A stretch of DNA of 36,011 bases from an uncultured Bacteroidia bacterium (GCA_902781705.1 CACZKE010000028.1:1-36011); one strand, 5' to 3'. Positions 22,707-31,572 are shown, counted from the first letter of the stretch. Numbers and translations are program-made. The notes: a model not told the origin generated them from the sequence alone.

Positions 22707-25700
22707 ATGAAAAGATTTGCTTCCATTATACTGACAGGAGCCGCGCTGTTATTGGGCCTGGTCTCCTGCATGAAGGACGAGGACAGAGCCATCTTCGACC
22801 CCTCCCAGTGCACTGCACCGGTGCTTGTCGGGTACTCGGTGGTGGATGGCGCCGTATCGGCTGAGTACACCCCTGCCGTCCTCAACACCAACCCCAAGAT
22901 CCTGAATCACATGCTGGCGATCGTTTCCCTCGACGGGAAACCCGTGAGCAAGCGTGTGAACGCGACGGACAAGGACGGAGTCCTGACCGTCTCTTCCACC
23001 AACCTGACCCGCGCCCTGCAGGAACTGGGCTGCGAGGAAGGGACCATGCATTCCCTGGAAATGGCCATCCGGGCCTCGAACCTGAAGACGCCGGACGACC
23101 AGAACTCCGGATCCTTCATCGAATCCCTCGGCCACATCATCATTGACGGTTACGAGATCATCCTGCCCAGCGGCGACCCGTATGCCCGGTACACGCAGAA
23201 GAGTGACTGGGGCCTGATCGGTTCGTTCAACGGCTGGGGCGGCGATTACGAGATGTGGTCGAACGGCACCCTGCACGTGGCGAAGGCCGTCGAGCTGGAA
23301 GCCGGTGCGGAGGTGAAGTTCCGCAAGGATGGCGCCTGGGATGTTAACTTCGGTTATGCCGAAGGCGTGAGCTCCTACACGCTGGGCGAAGAATTCGAAG
23401 TGGCCCAGGGCGGCAGCAACATCGTGATCGCCGAGGCCGGCACGTACGACTTCATCCTGGATCCGGAGAACGCGACGGCGAAGATCATCAAGAGCGTCGT
23501 GCCGCAGGAGGACCCGTACGCCGCCTATACGGAGGAGAGCCCCTGGAGCGTCATCGGCTCCTTCAACAGCTGGGGCGGCGACGTGGAGATGGTCACCAAC
23601 GGTACCCTCCATGTGTGCAAGAACATCACCCTGGCGGCCGGTGACGAATTCAAGTTCCGCAAGGACGCCGGCTGGGACGTGAACTTCGGTTATGCCGAGG
23701 GTGTCGAGTCCTATGTGCTGGGCGAGGACTTCTCCGTGGCGCAGGGCGGCGGCAACATCGTCATCGCCGAGGACGGCGCCTACGATCTGTTCCTGGATCC
23801 GGAGAACGCGACGGCGAAGATCATCAAGACGCAGGCCGTCGTGATCGACCCGTATGCCGCTTATACCGAGACGAGCCCCTGGAGCGTCATCGGCTCCTTC
23901 AACAGCTGGGGCGGCGACGTGGAAATGGTCACCAACGGTACCCTCCATGTGTGCAAGGCCATTCCTTTCAACGCCGGTGACGAGTGGAAGTTCCGCAAGG
24001 ACGCCGGCTGGGACGTGAACTTCGGCTATGCCGAGGGTGTCGATTCCTACACGCTGGGCGAGGAATTCGCCGTGGCGCAGAACGGCGGCAACATCGTGGT
24101 CGCCGAGGACGGCGTCTATGACCTCATCCTGGATCCGGAGAATGCGACGGCGACGGTCATCAAGTCCGTCGCTCCGGACGCCGGTGAAACGCCCGAGCCG
24201 AAGCCGAAACCGAAAGCCTGGTCCGTCATCGGCACCCTGGAGGACAGCGGCTGGGAAAAGGATTATGACCTGCAGAACGTCTCGGGCGACGTGTGGACCA
24301 TCAAGAACCTCTTCGTGCGCGAACAGGATGAGTTCAAGATCCGCGCTGACCATGACTGGGCAAAGAGTTACGGCGGTCCTGAGGAGAATGCCGAGAGCAC
24401 CTATGAGGCAGGAAATGTGTATGGTGTCTATCAGCCGGTTCTTGGCCAAGCCTTTGCCGCTGGCGGAAAGAACATCCGTATCGGTGTGGAAGGCAACTAC
24501 AACATCACGCTCACTTACGGTGACGAGCCGACGATCCTCATTGAGGAGTACCGGGAGTTCCCCGAGCACCTGTACATGACCGGTACCGATTTCGGCGACT
24601 GGAGTTGGGGCGAAGGGACCGTGGAACTCTGGCCGGTGATCAACAAGCCGGACTGGGACGAAGGGAAAGCGGCGGACGGCCAGTTCTACACGATCCGGTA
24701 CTTCACCACCAATGGCTTCAAGTTCAACGGCGCCAAGGCGTGGGACGGCGGCCAGTTCGGTTCGCTGGAAACCAACAAGGGCTTCACCAACGACAATGAC
24801 GGAAACGTCGTCGTCCCCGAGGAAGGCTTCTATCTCGTCCACATCGACCTCAAGAACAGCATCCTGAATGTCGAGCCGGCCAGAGTTTATGGTATTGGCG
24901 ATGCGTTCGGCAGCTGGGATTCGGCCGTGGCTGACAACCGCTTCACGGCGGACGGCCGGGTCATGAAGGTCACGGCCCCGAAGGGCGGCAAGCTGCGCAT
25001 GTATGTCGAGTCGGACATTGCCACGACGTCTTGGTGGACCCGTGAGTTCAACCTCATCGACGGGCAGATCGTCCCGCGCGTGCTGGACGAACTGGCGGCT
25101 CCGGATATCCTGGCCGGCCAGGTGGTGACCCTCAACTTCAACGAGGGCACCGGTACCATCACCGGTGAAGGCGAAGCCCCGGCCTACAAGACCGAGATCA
25201 GCGTCCCCGGCGCCTACTCCGGCAGCGAATGGAACCTGGATACGGCTCCGAAGCTCCTGGGCAAGGGTGACGGCGAATTCAAGGGCGCCCTCGTCATGTA
25301 CAAGCAGGGCGACGCGGCCGTGGAGTTCAAGTTCGGACACGACGGCTCCTGGATCGGCGGCACGGCCGACGGGCTGAACTACACCCTGGGCGCCAATGAC
25401 AACATGACCATCGACGAAGGCACGTATTTCTGGACGGTGAACCTCGAGTCCAAGACCGCGACGGCCCTCAAGGTCGAGAAGGTGGGCCTGATCGGCTCCT
25501 TCAACGAGTGGTCGGACGACGTCGTCCTGACCTTCAATGCGGAGGACCATACCTACAACGGGACGGTCACCCTCGGAGAGAATGCCGAACTGAAGGTCCG
25601 CTTCAACGGCAATTGGGACTATTCCCTGGGCGGTGACCTCAACCGCCTTCAGGCCGTGAACGACAACTGCAAGGTCGCTGAGGCTGGCACTTACACGGCC

Positions 25701-25742
25701 AAGCTCGACCTGAACAAGGGTACGCTGACCCTCACCAAGTAA
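22707..25742 (+). CDS. Giant SusE/SusF-like multi-module starch-binding lipoprotein
   Basis: The product has 1011 residues, more than twice classical SusE or SusF. The ATG at 22707 starts an SPII signal (MKRFASIILTGAALLLGLVSC, then MKDED). Residues 22-155 form a SusE-type N-terminal domain. Then follow at least eight Ig-like glycan-binding modules, each opening with a form of hydrophobic-IGsFNxWggd: three nearly identical units of 112 residues starting at about 157, 269 and 381, then divergent ones near 503, 622, 727, 827 and 926. The conserved Trp (SFNSWGGD) and KFRKDxxWDVNFGY are likely ligand-contact regions, by analogy with SusE/F. A PEPKPKPK linker precedes module four. It should sit on the cell surface and hold starch for the amylase. 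Confidence 0.88.
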   Translation: MKRFASIILTGAALLLGLVSCMKDEDRAIFDPSQCTAPVLVGYSVVDGAVSAEYTPAVLNTNPKILNHMLAIVSLDGKPVSKRVNATDKDGVLTVSSTNLTRALQELGCEEGTMHSLEMAIRASNLKTPDDQNSGSFIESLGHIIIDGYEIILPSGDPYARYTQKSDWGLIGSFNGWGGDYEMWSNGTLHVAKAVELEAGAEVKFRKDGAWDVNFGYAEGVSSYTLGEEFEVAQGGSNIVIAEAGTYDFILDPENATAKIIKSVVPQEDPYAAYTEESPWSVIGSFNSWGGDVEMVTNGTLHVCKNITLAAGDEFKFRKDAGWDVNFGYAEGVESYVLGEDFSVAQGGGNIVIAEDGAYDLFLDPENATAKIIKTQAVVIDPYAAYTETSPWSVIGSFNSWGGDVEMVTNGTLHVCKAIPFNAGDEWKFRKDAGWDVNFGYAEGVDSYTLGEEFAVAQNGGNIVVAEDGVYDLILDPENATATVIKSVAPDAGETPEPKPKPKAWSVIGTLEDSGWEKDYDLQNVSGDVWTIKNLFVREQDEFKIRADHDWAKSYGGPEENAESTYEAGNVYGVYQPVLGQAFAAGGKNIRIGVEGNYNITLTYGDEPTILIEEYREFPEHLYMTGTDFGDWSWGEGTVELWPVINKPDWDEGKAADGQFYTIRYFTTNGFKFNGAKAWDGGQFGSLETNKGFTNDNDGNVVVPEEGFYLVHIDLKNSILNVEPARVYGIGDAFGSWDSAVADNRFTADGRVMKVTAPKGGKLRMYVESDIATTSWWTREFNLIDGQIVPRVLDELAAPDILAGQVVTLNFNEGTGTITGEGEAPAYKTEISVPGAYSGSEWNLDTAPKLLGKGDGEFKGALVMYKQGDAAVEFKFGHDGSWIGGTADGLNYTLGANDNMTIDEGTYFWTVNLESKTATALKVEKVGLIGSFNEWSDDVVLTFNAEDHTYNGTVTLGENAELKVRFNGNWDYSLGGDLNRLQAVNDNCKVAEAGTYTAKLDLNKGTLTLTK
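23175..24182 (+). repeat. Three 336-bp in-frame tandem repeats in the SusE/F-like gene
   Basis: Unit starts at 23175, 23511 and 23847 are exactly 336 bp apart (112 codons), each opening with GACCCGTAYGCC. Units two and three are almost identical at the DNA level over long stretches (from 23540 and 23876 on), while unit one differs more, so the last duplication is the youngest. Such an array can expand or contract by recombination. Confidence 0.85.
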
Positions 25743-25750
25743 TTTTTTCG

Positions 25751-25778
25751 GGCCGGGGCCTCTGACCGGACCCCGGCC
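25751..25778 (+). other. Strong GC hairpin between the SusE/F-like gene and the amylase gene
   Basis: GGCCGGGG (25751-25758) pairs perfectly with CCCCGGCC (25771-25778) around a 12-nt loop. It fills the 61-bp gap within the operon. It is preceded, not followed, by a T-run on the plus strand, so it does not look like an intrinsic terminator. It may protect the upstream mRNA part or lower expression downstream; this is inference. Confidence 0.6.
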
Positions 25779-25803
25779 TGCCAATTTTCAATCCGACAGC
25801 CTG

Positions 25804-28095
25804 ATGAACCGGAAACTGATCTCCATCCTGCCCCTTTTGGCGGCCCTTTTCCTGACTTTCTCCTGCGACCCGACGAAGAACAAGCAGGAACCCCAGGACA
25901 CCCTGACGGTGAATCCCGCCTCCATCGCTTTCGAGGCTGTGGATGCCTCGACCAAGCTTGTGTACGTCACTACCGAGAAGGACTGGACGGCCACGACTTC
26001 CGACACCTGGATCCATCTGGGAAAGACCTCCGGTACTGGCAAGGGTAACCTCGATGTGACGGTCGATGACAACCTGGGTGAAGACCGCACCGGGTCGATC
26101 ACCGTCAAGGGCTCGAATACCGAGACGGTCGCCGTATCTCAGAAGGGCAAGCATGTCATTACGGTCGTGGCGAACCCCGACAGCTTCGACGGCAACAAGC
26201 GCTCTTCCACGACCTACCAGCTCCTCATCTATTCCTTCGCCGACAGTGACGGCGACGGAATCGGCGACTTCAAGGGCATCCAGAACAAGCTGGACTACCT
26301 GGACGGCCTGGGCGTGACGGGTATCTGGCTGTCGCCGGCGCACCCCACGAATTCTTATCACGGGTATGATGTCAATGACTACAATGCCCTGAATCCGCTT
26401 TTCGGCACGGAAGCCGATTTCAGGAATCTGATCGTCGCCGCACACGCCAAAGGCATCAAGATTTATATGGACTACGTCCTCAACCACAGCGGCACAGGCA
26501 CGGAATGGTTCAAGAGCGTGAAGGCCGACCCTAAGAACAGTCCATATAGGGATTATTACGTACTATCCAACGGCGATTATCCTCTTGAAGCCGTCGGTGG
26601 CATGGGTGGTTGGGTTTCCTTGGGAGACGGCAATATCGGTTATAAGGGCCGCCTGCATTTCAAGGTGGACTGGACGGGCAATACCAAGTACGTGACCGTG
26701 ACGGAAACCACAGAGGCGGTAACGGCCCCCAATTCTTCCAATGCCAAGCGTTGGATTCACGTGGGCAGCAAGGGCAGTCTGGGGATGCATGAAACGTCTA
26801 CCAATATCTTTGAACTCACGTTGGATGTGGATACCGAATGGGGCTTCCTGGTGCGCACCTCCAACGATGATTCCTGGCCCGTGGGCACCAAATACGGAGG
26901 AAAGACCGGTGCTAATGTCATTACGTTAGGCAAACCCTTCCCGCTGGACAACAGCACGGCGGCCGATATCGTTTTTGGCGAAAGTACCTCATATTATGCG
27001 AGCTTCGACGCCAGTATGCCGGACTTGAACTACGGAAAGCCTGACGAGTGCGAGAACTCCGGCGCGTTCCAGTCCACCGTGGAATCGGCCAGAAAATGGG
27101 TGGATATGGGTGTGGACGGATTCCGTCTGGATGCGGTGGTATGGATTTATGCGGCATCTGCCAGCGCCAATGCCAAATTCCTGGACAAGTGGTACAATGC
27201 GGTGAACGAGGCTTACAGAGCCACCCATTCGGACGACATCTTCATGGTGGGCGAGGCTTGGCATGGCGGGCACGGTGAGGAGAAGAAGTACTATGCCGGC
27301 CTTCCTTCCAATTTCGAGTTTGATTACTGGAGAAATGCGCTGCTGCCTGCCATCAATAACGGAAAAGGAAGCACCTATGCTTCAACGGTTATCGGCTATA
27401 TCTCAGATCATGAAGGAAAGCGTTTGACCAGTCCCAAGGCCGTCACCTCTTTCTTCATGACCAACCACGACAAGTCCAGCGTGAAAGCCAAGCAGAATCC
27501 GTACAACGACAACGAATGGCTTTCTTTCTACCGTGCCGCAGACGACTTGAACAGGAATCTGAACAAGGAAAAACAAGCTTGTGCCATGCTCCTCACCACC
27601 CCAGGAAAACCTTTCGTCTATCAGGGAGAAGAGCTGGGCTATTGGAGAATTGATGATAATGACAAGCTGGACGACGAGTACATACGCGCACCCATTGTGT
27701 GGAATTCTTCCGCTACGGACTGTGCCAAGAAGGGCGTCAACAACCGGGTAGACAACAACATGCTAAAGGGTTCCATCTCGGTGGAAACCCAGTCGGCCGA
27801 AGAGAACAGCCTTCTGAATACCTACAAGACTTGGATCCGCCTGCGGAACATCTATCCCGCCCTCGCCGAAGGCACGATGACCGATGCCTCCCTGGGGGGC
27901 GGCAATACCATCGCCGCCTGGTACATGACCGCCGGCAGCCAGAAGCTCCTCGTGATCCACAATACCGCTACCTCGGCGAAGGATGTCACGGTCAAGGACG
28001 ACATGTCCCGTGCGGTCGGCCTCCTCGGTACGGCGACGATCGACCACGACGTGCTCACCCTCGGTCCGAACTCCTCCGTGGTCTTCAAACTGTAG
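25804..28095 (+). CDS. susG: BACON-GH13 alpha-amylase, SusG-like surface lipoprotein
   Basis: The 763-residue protein has an SPII signal (MNRKLISILPLLAALFLTFSC), then a BACON domain (about 34-118, LTVNPASIAFEAVDASTKLVYV through VAVSQKGK), then the GH13 barrel. GH13 regions are visible: YMDYVLNHSG, nucleophile D443 in GFRLDAV, acid/base E484 in MVGEAWHG and D556 in FFMTNHD. About 140 residues (256-398) are inserted in the B-domain region (GRLHFKVDWTGNTKYVTVTE through NDDSWPVG), where SusG carries CBM58. The C-terminal beta domain ends SSVVFKL. It should cut starch outside the cell. GC content drops clearly in the middle of the gene. Confidence 0.93.
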   Translation: MNRKLISILPLLAALFLTFSCDPTKNKQEPQDTLTVNPASIAFEAVDASTKLVYVTTEKDWTATTSDTWIHLGKTSGTGKGNLDVTVDDNLGEDRTGSITVKGSNTETVAVSQKGKHVITVVANPDSFDGNKRSSTTYQLLIYSFADSDGDGIGDFKGIQNKLDYLDGLGVTGIWLSPAHPTNSYHGYDVNDYNALNPLFGTEADFRNLIVAAHAKGIKIYMDYVLNHSGTGTEWFKSVKADPKNSPYRDYYVLSNGDYPLEAVGGMGGWVSLGDGNIGYKGRLHFKVDWTGNTKYVTVTETTEAVTAPNSSNAKRWIHVGSKGSLGMHETSTNIFELTLDVDTEWGFLVRTSNDDSWPVGTKYGGKTGANVITLGKPFPLDNSTAADIVFGESTSYYASFDASMPDLNYGKPDECENSGAFQSTVESARKWVDMGVDGFRLDAVVWIYAASASANAKFLDKWYNAVNEAYRATHSDDIFMVGEAWHGGHGEEKKYYAGLPSNFEFDYWRNALLPAINNGKGSTYASTVIGYISDHEGKRLTSPKAVTSFFMTNHDKSSVKAKQNPYNDNEWLSFYRAADDLNRNLNKEKQACAMLLTTPGKPFVYQGEELGYWRIDDNDKLDDEYIRAPIVWNSSATDCAKKGVNNRVDNNMLKGSISVETQSAEENSLLNTYKTWIRLRNIYPALAEGTMTDASLGGGNTIAAWYMTAGSQKLLVIHNTATSAKDVTVKDDMSRAVGLLGTATIDHDVLTLGPNSSVVFKL

Positions 28096-28102
28096 TCCCT
28101 TT

Positions 28103-29260
28103 ATGAAGAAACTGATTTGGCTGGCGGCATTCCTGGCGGTATGCTCCTGCGGCGGGAAACTGGTCGATCCTGACCCGCCGACGCCGGATCCGACCCCGTC
28201 CGTTGTGGAGACCCCTTCCTTCGCCAAAGGCGCGGACATCAGCTGGGCCTCCGAGATGGAGGCCGGCGGGCGCACGTTCCGGAAGAAAGACGGGACGTCC
28301 GCTCCCTTGCTGGACGTGCTTCGCGAGGGGGGCTTCAACGCCATCCGCCTCCGTGTATGGGTAGACCCGTACAAAGGCTGGAGCGGTCCGGCAGACGTGG
28401 AGGCCGTTGCGAAAAAGGTCTCCGCGGCCGGTCTGGCCCTGATGGTGGACTTCCATTACAGCGATTTCTTCGCCGACCCTTCCCGGCAGAAGGCCCCGTC
28501 GGCCTGGGAAAAGGACAAGGCCGATGCCGACAAGGTGGCCGCCCTGGTCACCACCCATACCCGGGAAGTGCTCCAAGCCTTGAAGGCGGCGGGCGTGACG
28601 GTCAACTGGGTCCAGATCGGGAACGAGACCCGGGGAGGGATGGTCTATCCGGCCGGCCAGCTGAATTACGACAACAAGGGGAAGGAGTTCCAGGGTTTCG
28701 TGAAACTCTTCAACGCCGGATACGCCGCCGCGAAGGCGGTCTATCCTTCCGCCTTGGTGATGCCGCACCTGAACAACGCCTTCGATTCCCCGTCCAATAC
28801 CTGGTGGCTCTCCAATTTCAAGAGCCAGGGCGGCAAGTTCGACGCCATCGCCCTTTCCCATTATCCGCATTACGGGGGCAAACTCTGGATCGGCGGGAAG
28901 GAGACGGTCCTTACGCCCGCCCAGGTCAACCAGTATGCCCTGCAGGACATCACGGACCTGGCCGATACCTTCAAGGTCCCGGTCATCGTGTCGGAGGTGG
29001 GCGTGAATCCGAAACAAAGCGATGCGGCGTCCATCCTCTCCTCCTTCCTGACCGACTCCCGCAAGATTTCCGCCTGCAAGGGCGTGTTCTACTGGGAACC
29101 CGAAGTGGACGGGAACTGGAAACCCGCCCTCTATTCGGACCTTGCCGCCCTGACCCGGTACAGCGGCAGCACCCAGACCCGTGCCTGGAACGCCTACGAC
29201 CAGGGAGCTTTTACCGCTTCCGGTTCCCCGTCCGCCATCCTGGACTGTTTCGGGGAGTGA
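28103..29260 (+). CDS. GH53 endo-beta-1,4-galactanase lipoprotein
   Basis: The 385-residue protein has an SPII signal (MKKLIWLAAFLAVCSC) and a Pro/Asp-rich linker (DPDPPTPDPTPS). The GH53 barrel shows family marks: FAKGADISWASEMEAGG, NAIRLRVWVDPYKGW, LMVDFHYSDFFADPSRQ, acid/base E175 in QIGNE and nucleophile E298 in VSEVG. GH53 enzymes cut beta-1,4-galactan side chains of pectin. It begins 7 bp after the amylase gene, so it is cotranscribed with a starch machinery, which is unexpected. The start is fixed by the signal peptide; the frame upstream is antiparallel-like noise inside the amylase gene. Confidence 0.93.
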   Translation: MKKLIWLAAFLAVCSCGGKLVDPDPPTPDPTPSVVETPSFAKGADISWASEMEAGGRTFRKKDGTSAPLLDVLREGGFNAIRLRVWVDPYKGWSGPADVEAVAKKVSAAGLALMVDFHYSDFFADPSRQKAPSAWEKDKADADKVAALVTTHTREVLQALKAAGVTVNWVQIGNETRGGMVYPAGQLNYDNKGKEFQGFVKLFNAGYAAAKAVYPSALVMPHLNNAFDSPSNTWWLSNFKSQGGKFDAIALSHYPHYGGKLWIGGKETVLTPAQVNQYALQDITDLADTFKVPVIVSEVGVNPKQSDAASILSSFLTDSRKISACKGVFYWEPEVDGNWKPALYSDLAALTRYSGSTQTRAWNAYDQGAFTASGSPSAILDCFGE

Positions 29261-29293
29261 TCCGGGCTGTAGACCGCAAACATTGATCCTGCC

Positions 29294-31294
29294 GTGAAAA
29301 GAATCGCCATCCTGGCATGCATCCTCCTGGCGGGAGCCTGCTGCCCCAAAAACCATGTTTCCTCGCCAGACGGGCGGATTTCCGTCCGGTTCTCGGTGGA
29401 TGCCGACGGTGTCCCCACCTATGCCGTGGACGTCGACGGAGAGCCCTTCCTGGAGTCCTCCGCGATGGGCTTGTTTTCCGATGACGTGAACCTGGACCGG
29501 GGCTTCAAGCTCAAGTCTTCCCGGGTCAAAAGCCGCCGGGAGACCTGGCATCAGCCCTGGGGCGAGAACAAGGAGGTGGTGGACAGCCACAAGGAACTCG
29601 CCCTCAGACTGAAGAATGACGCCGGGGTGGGCCTGGAGGTCGTTTTCCGCGTGTTTGACGACGGGTTCGGCTTCCGGTACGCCTATGAGGTCCCGGGCGC
29701 CGACACGCTCCGCATCCACGGCGAGCGGACGCAGTTCGCCTTCGCCGCCGATGCCGACACCTGGTCCATCCCGGGCGATTTCAACTCCTACGAGCACCTG
29801 TACCGCAAGATGCGGCTGTCGGAGCTCCGCAATGCGAATACGCCGCTGACGCTCAAGTTCTCCGACAGCCTGTACGCCGCGGTCCATGAGGCGGCGCTGG
29901 TCGATTTCCCCGAGATGGTGTTGCGCAACGACTTCGGCCTGACCTTCCAGGCGTCGCTCGCTCCGCTTCTGGTGGATGCGAAGGACATCAAGGCGCTGGT
30001 CTCCGGTTCCTTCCAGACCCCCTGGCGGACGGTCCAGATCGCCCGTTCCGCCGTGGGCCTCATCAACTCTTCCCTCATCCTGAACCTCAACGAACCCTGC
30101 GCCCTGGCGGATGTCTCCTGGATCAAGCCCATGAAATATATCGGCGTTTGGTGGAGCCTGCACCTGGGCGTGGAATCCTGGGGCGGGGAAGGCCACGGCG
30201 CGACGACGGAGAATGCGATGCGGTATATCGACTTTGCCGCCGCCAACAATATTCAGGGTGTTCTGTTCGAGGGTTGGAACGACTCCTGGCGGGGCTCCGA
30301 CGCCCTTCCCGATTTTGATTTCACCCGGGCCGCCCCTGACTACGACGTAGAGAAAGTGGCTGCTTACGCCCGTTCCAAGGGCGTGGCGCTGATTACCCAT
30401 AACGAGACCGGCGGCAATTACCTGCGGTTCGAGGAGCAGTTGGAGCGTACGTTGGACTGGGATGCTTCATTGGGCATCCATGCCATGAAGACCGGTTATG
30501 CCGGCGGTGGCCTGTCCGGCGGCGCACCGCGGCATAGCCAGACCGGTGTCCGGCATTTCCAGAAAGTCGTCGAGGAAGCCGCGGAACGCCAGATCATGGT
30601 CGACGGTCACGAGGTTATCAAGGCCACCGGCCTCCGGCGTACCTGGCCCAACTTCATGACCCGCGAGTGCGTCCGGGGCATGGAATACAATGGCTGGGGC
30701 CCCGGCAATCCGCCTTCCCACACGGTCATCCTCCCTTACACCCGGCTGCTGGGCGGTCCGGTGGACTATACGCCGGGCGTGTTTGACATCCGGTACACCT
30801 GCGTCGAGGGCAAGCCGCAACTCCGTACCTGGGGCCGTCCCAGTTCCGAGTGCAGCGAGCATACGACCCTGGCGAAACAGATGGCGAACTGGGTGGTCCT
30901 ATATTCGCCCATGCAGATGGCCTGCGACCTGTTGGAAAACTACGAGGGACATCCCGCCTTCCAGTTCTTCCGCGACTTCGATGCCGACTGCGATGCCTCC
31001 GAAGCCCTGCAGGGCGAGGTGGGCGAGTGGATTTCCATCGTCCGCCGTGCCGGGGACCGCTTCTTCCTGGGCGCCACGACCGACGAGACCGGCCGCAGTT
31101 TCGACCAGCCGCTGACCTTCCTGCGTCCGGGTGTCCGCTATACGGCTACGGTTTACGGCGATGCCCCCGATGCGCATTGGGAATCGAATCCCACCGCCTA
31201 CGAAATCACGACCCGGTCCGTCACTTGCGAGGACACGCTCTCCCTCTGCCTCGCACCCGGTGGCGGCGCGGCCGTGTCATTCCTCCCGGAATAG
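29294..31294 (+). CDS. susB: GH97 alpha-glucosidase lipoprotein, SusB-like
   Basis: The 666-residue protein starts at GTG 29294 (no nearby ATG) with an SPII-type signal (KRIAILACILLAGAC, then CPKN). The GH97 layout is complete: N-terminal beta-sandwich (SSPDGRISVRFSVD; MGLFSDDVNLDRGF), TIM barrel (MKYIGVWWSLHLG; QGVLFEGWNDSW) and C-terminal beta domain. Candidate catalytic glutamates E371 (HNETGG), E440 (DGHEVIK) and E464 (GMEYNGW) are spaced 69 and 24 residues, the same as Glu439, Glu508 and Glu532 of SusB as I recall them. The slot of the nucleophile Asp of retaining GH97 enzymes appears to read KTGYAGG. An inverting alpha-glucosidase releasing glucose from malto-oligosaccharides is therefore likely. 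It closes the operon. Confidence 0.94.
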   Translation: MKRIAILACILLAGACCPKNHVSSPDGRISVRFSVDADGVPTYAVDVDGEPFLESSAMGLFSDDVNLDRGFKLKSSRVKSRRETWHQPWGENKEVVDSHKELALRLKNDAGVGLEVVFRVFDDGFGFRYAYEVPGADTLRIHGERTQFAFAADADTWSIPGDFNSYEHLYRKMRLSELRNANTPLTLKFSDSLYAAVHEAALVDFPEMVLRNDFGLTFQASLAPLLVDAKDIKALVSGSFQTPWRTVQIARSAVGLINSSLILNLNEPCALADVSWIKPMKYIGVWWSLHLGVESWGGEGHGATTENAMRYIDFAAANNIQGVLFEGWNDSWRGSDALPDFDFTRAAPDYDVEKVAAYARSKGVALITHNETGGNYLRFEEQLERTLDWDASLGIHAMKTGYAGGGLSGGAPRHSQTGVRHFQKVVEEAAERQIMVDGHEVIKATGLRRTWPNFMTRECVRGMEYNGWGPGNPPSHTVILPYTRLLGGPVDYTPGVFDIRYTCVEGKPQLRTWGRPSSECSEHTTLAKQMANWVVLYSPMQMACDLLENYEGHPAFQFFRDFDADCDASEALQGEVGEWISIVRRAGDRFFLGATTDETGRSFDQPLTFLRPGVRYTATVYGDAPDAHWESNPTAYEITTRSVTCEDTLSLCLAPGGGAAVSFLPE

Positions 31295-31307
31295 TTCCCG
31301 GAGTTTA

Positions 31308-31415
31308 CGAAACCTATGTGACAAAATCGTCCTCTGGTTCGCTGAATCGTTGCATACCCTGCCTTCCGAGGTGGGGTATGTGACGTTTTAGGATGCAGGG
31401 ACTCGATTTTGTTAC
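31308..31415. repeat. REP-like palindromic element, copy 1
   Basis: Positions 31308-31388 match 32433-32513 in the same orientation with 6 mismatches in 81 bp; the last 46 bp are identical. The core is an imperfect hairpin, CATACCC...GGGTATG, with an inner CCT-TCCG-AGG stem-loop. Outer arms TGTGACAAAATCG (31317-31329) and CGATTTTGTTACA (31403-31415) are inverted, with one mismatch. It lies 13 bp after the GH97 stop codon and may also act as transcript end for the Sus operon. Confidence 0.85.
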
Positions 31416-31510
31416 AGTCGATTGGGTTGACTGATTCTGTTTTCAGATTTTTATCGTAAATCTTTCGGTAAAAAATGCTGTTATACGCCGTGGAAGCCTG
31501 TTTTTGCTGT

Positions 31511-31541
31511 TTATCCGTCTGCATTTTGCTTAGACGGATAA
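31511..31541 (+). promoter_or_regulatory. Perfect 10-bp hairpin upstream of the REP transposase
   Basis: TTATCCGTCT (31511-31520) and AGACGGATAA (31532-31541) pair perfectly over an 11-nt loop. The hairpin ends 31 bp before the ATG at 31573 and directly abuts the possible TTG start at 31543. It could limit expression of the transposase or be part of its recognition system. Confidence 0.5.
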
Positions 31542-31572
31542 GTTGTCATACCTTCGTCGAAAACGGTTGGTT

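Noticed and set aside
22749-25784. 1011-codon minus-strand open frame opposite the SusE/F-like gene
   Set aside because: Shadow of the repeat modules; its apparent repeats mirror the sense-strand repeats.
28085-30400. 771-codon minus-strand open frame opposite the GH53 and GH97 genes
   Set aside because: Both sense genes have catalytic motifs and lipoprotein signals; the antisense product is low-complexity Gly/Val/Arg sequence.
31198-31524. 108-codon minus-strand frame over the first REP element
   Set aside because: It overlaps the GH97 3' end and the palindromic repeat; the translation has no recognisable domain and the frame is not preserved in the second repeat copy.
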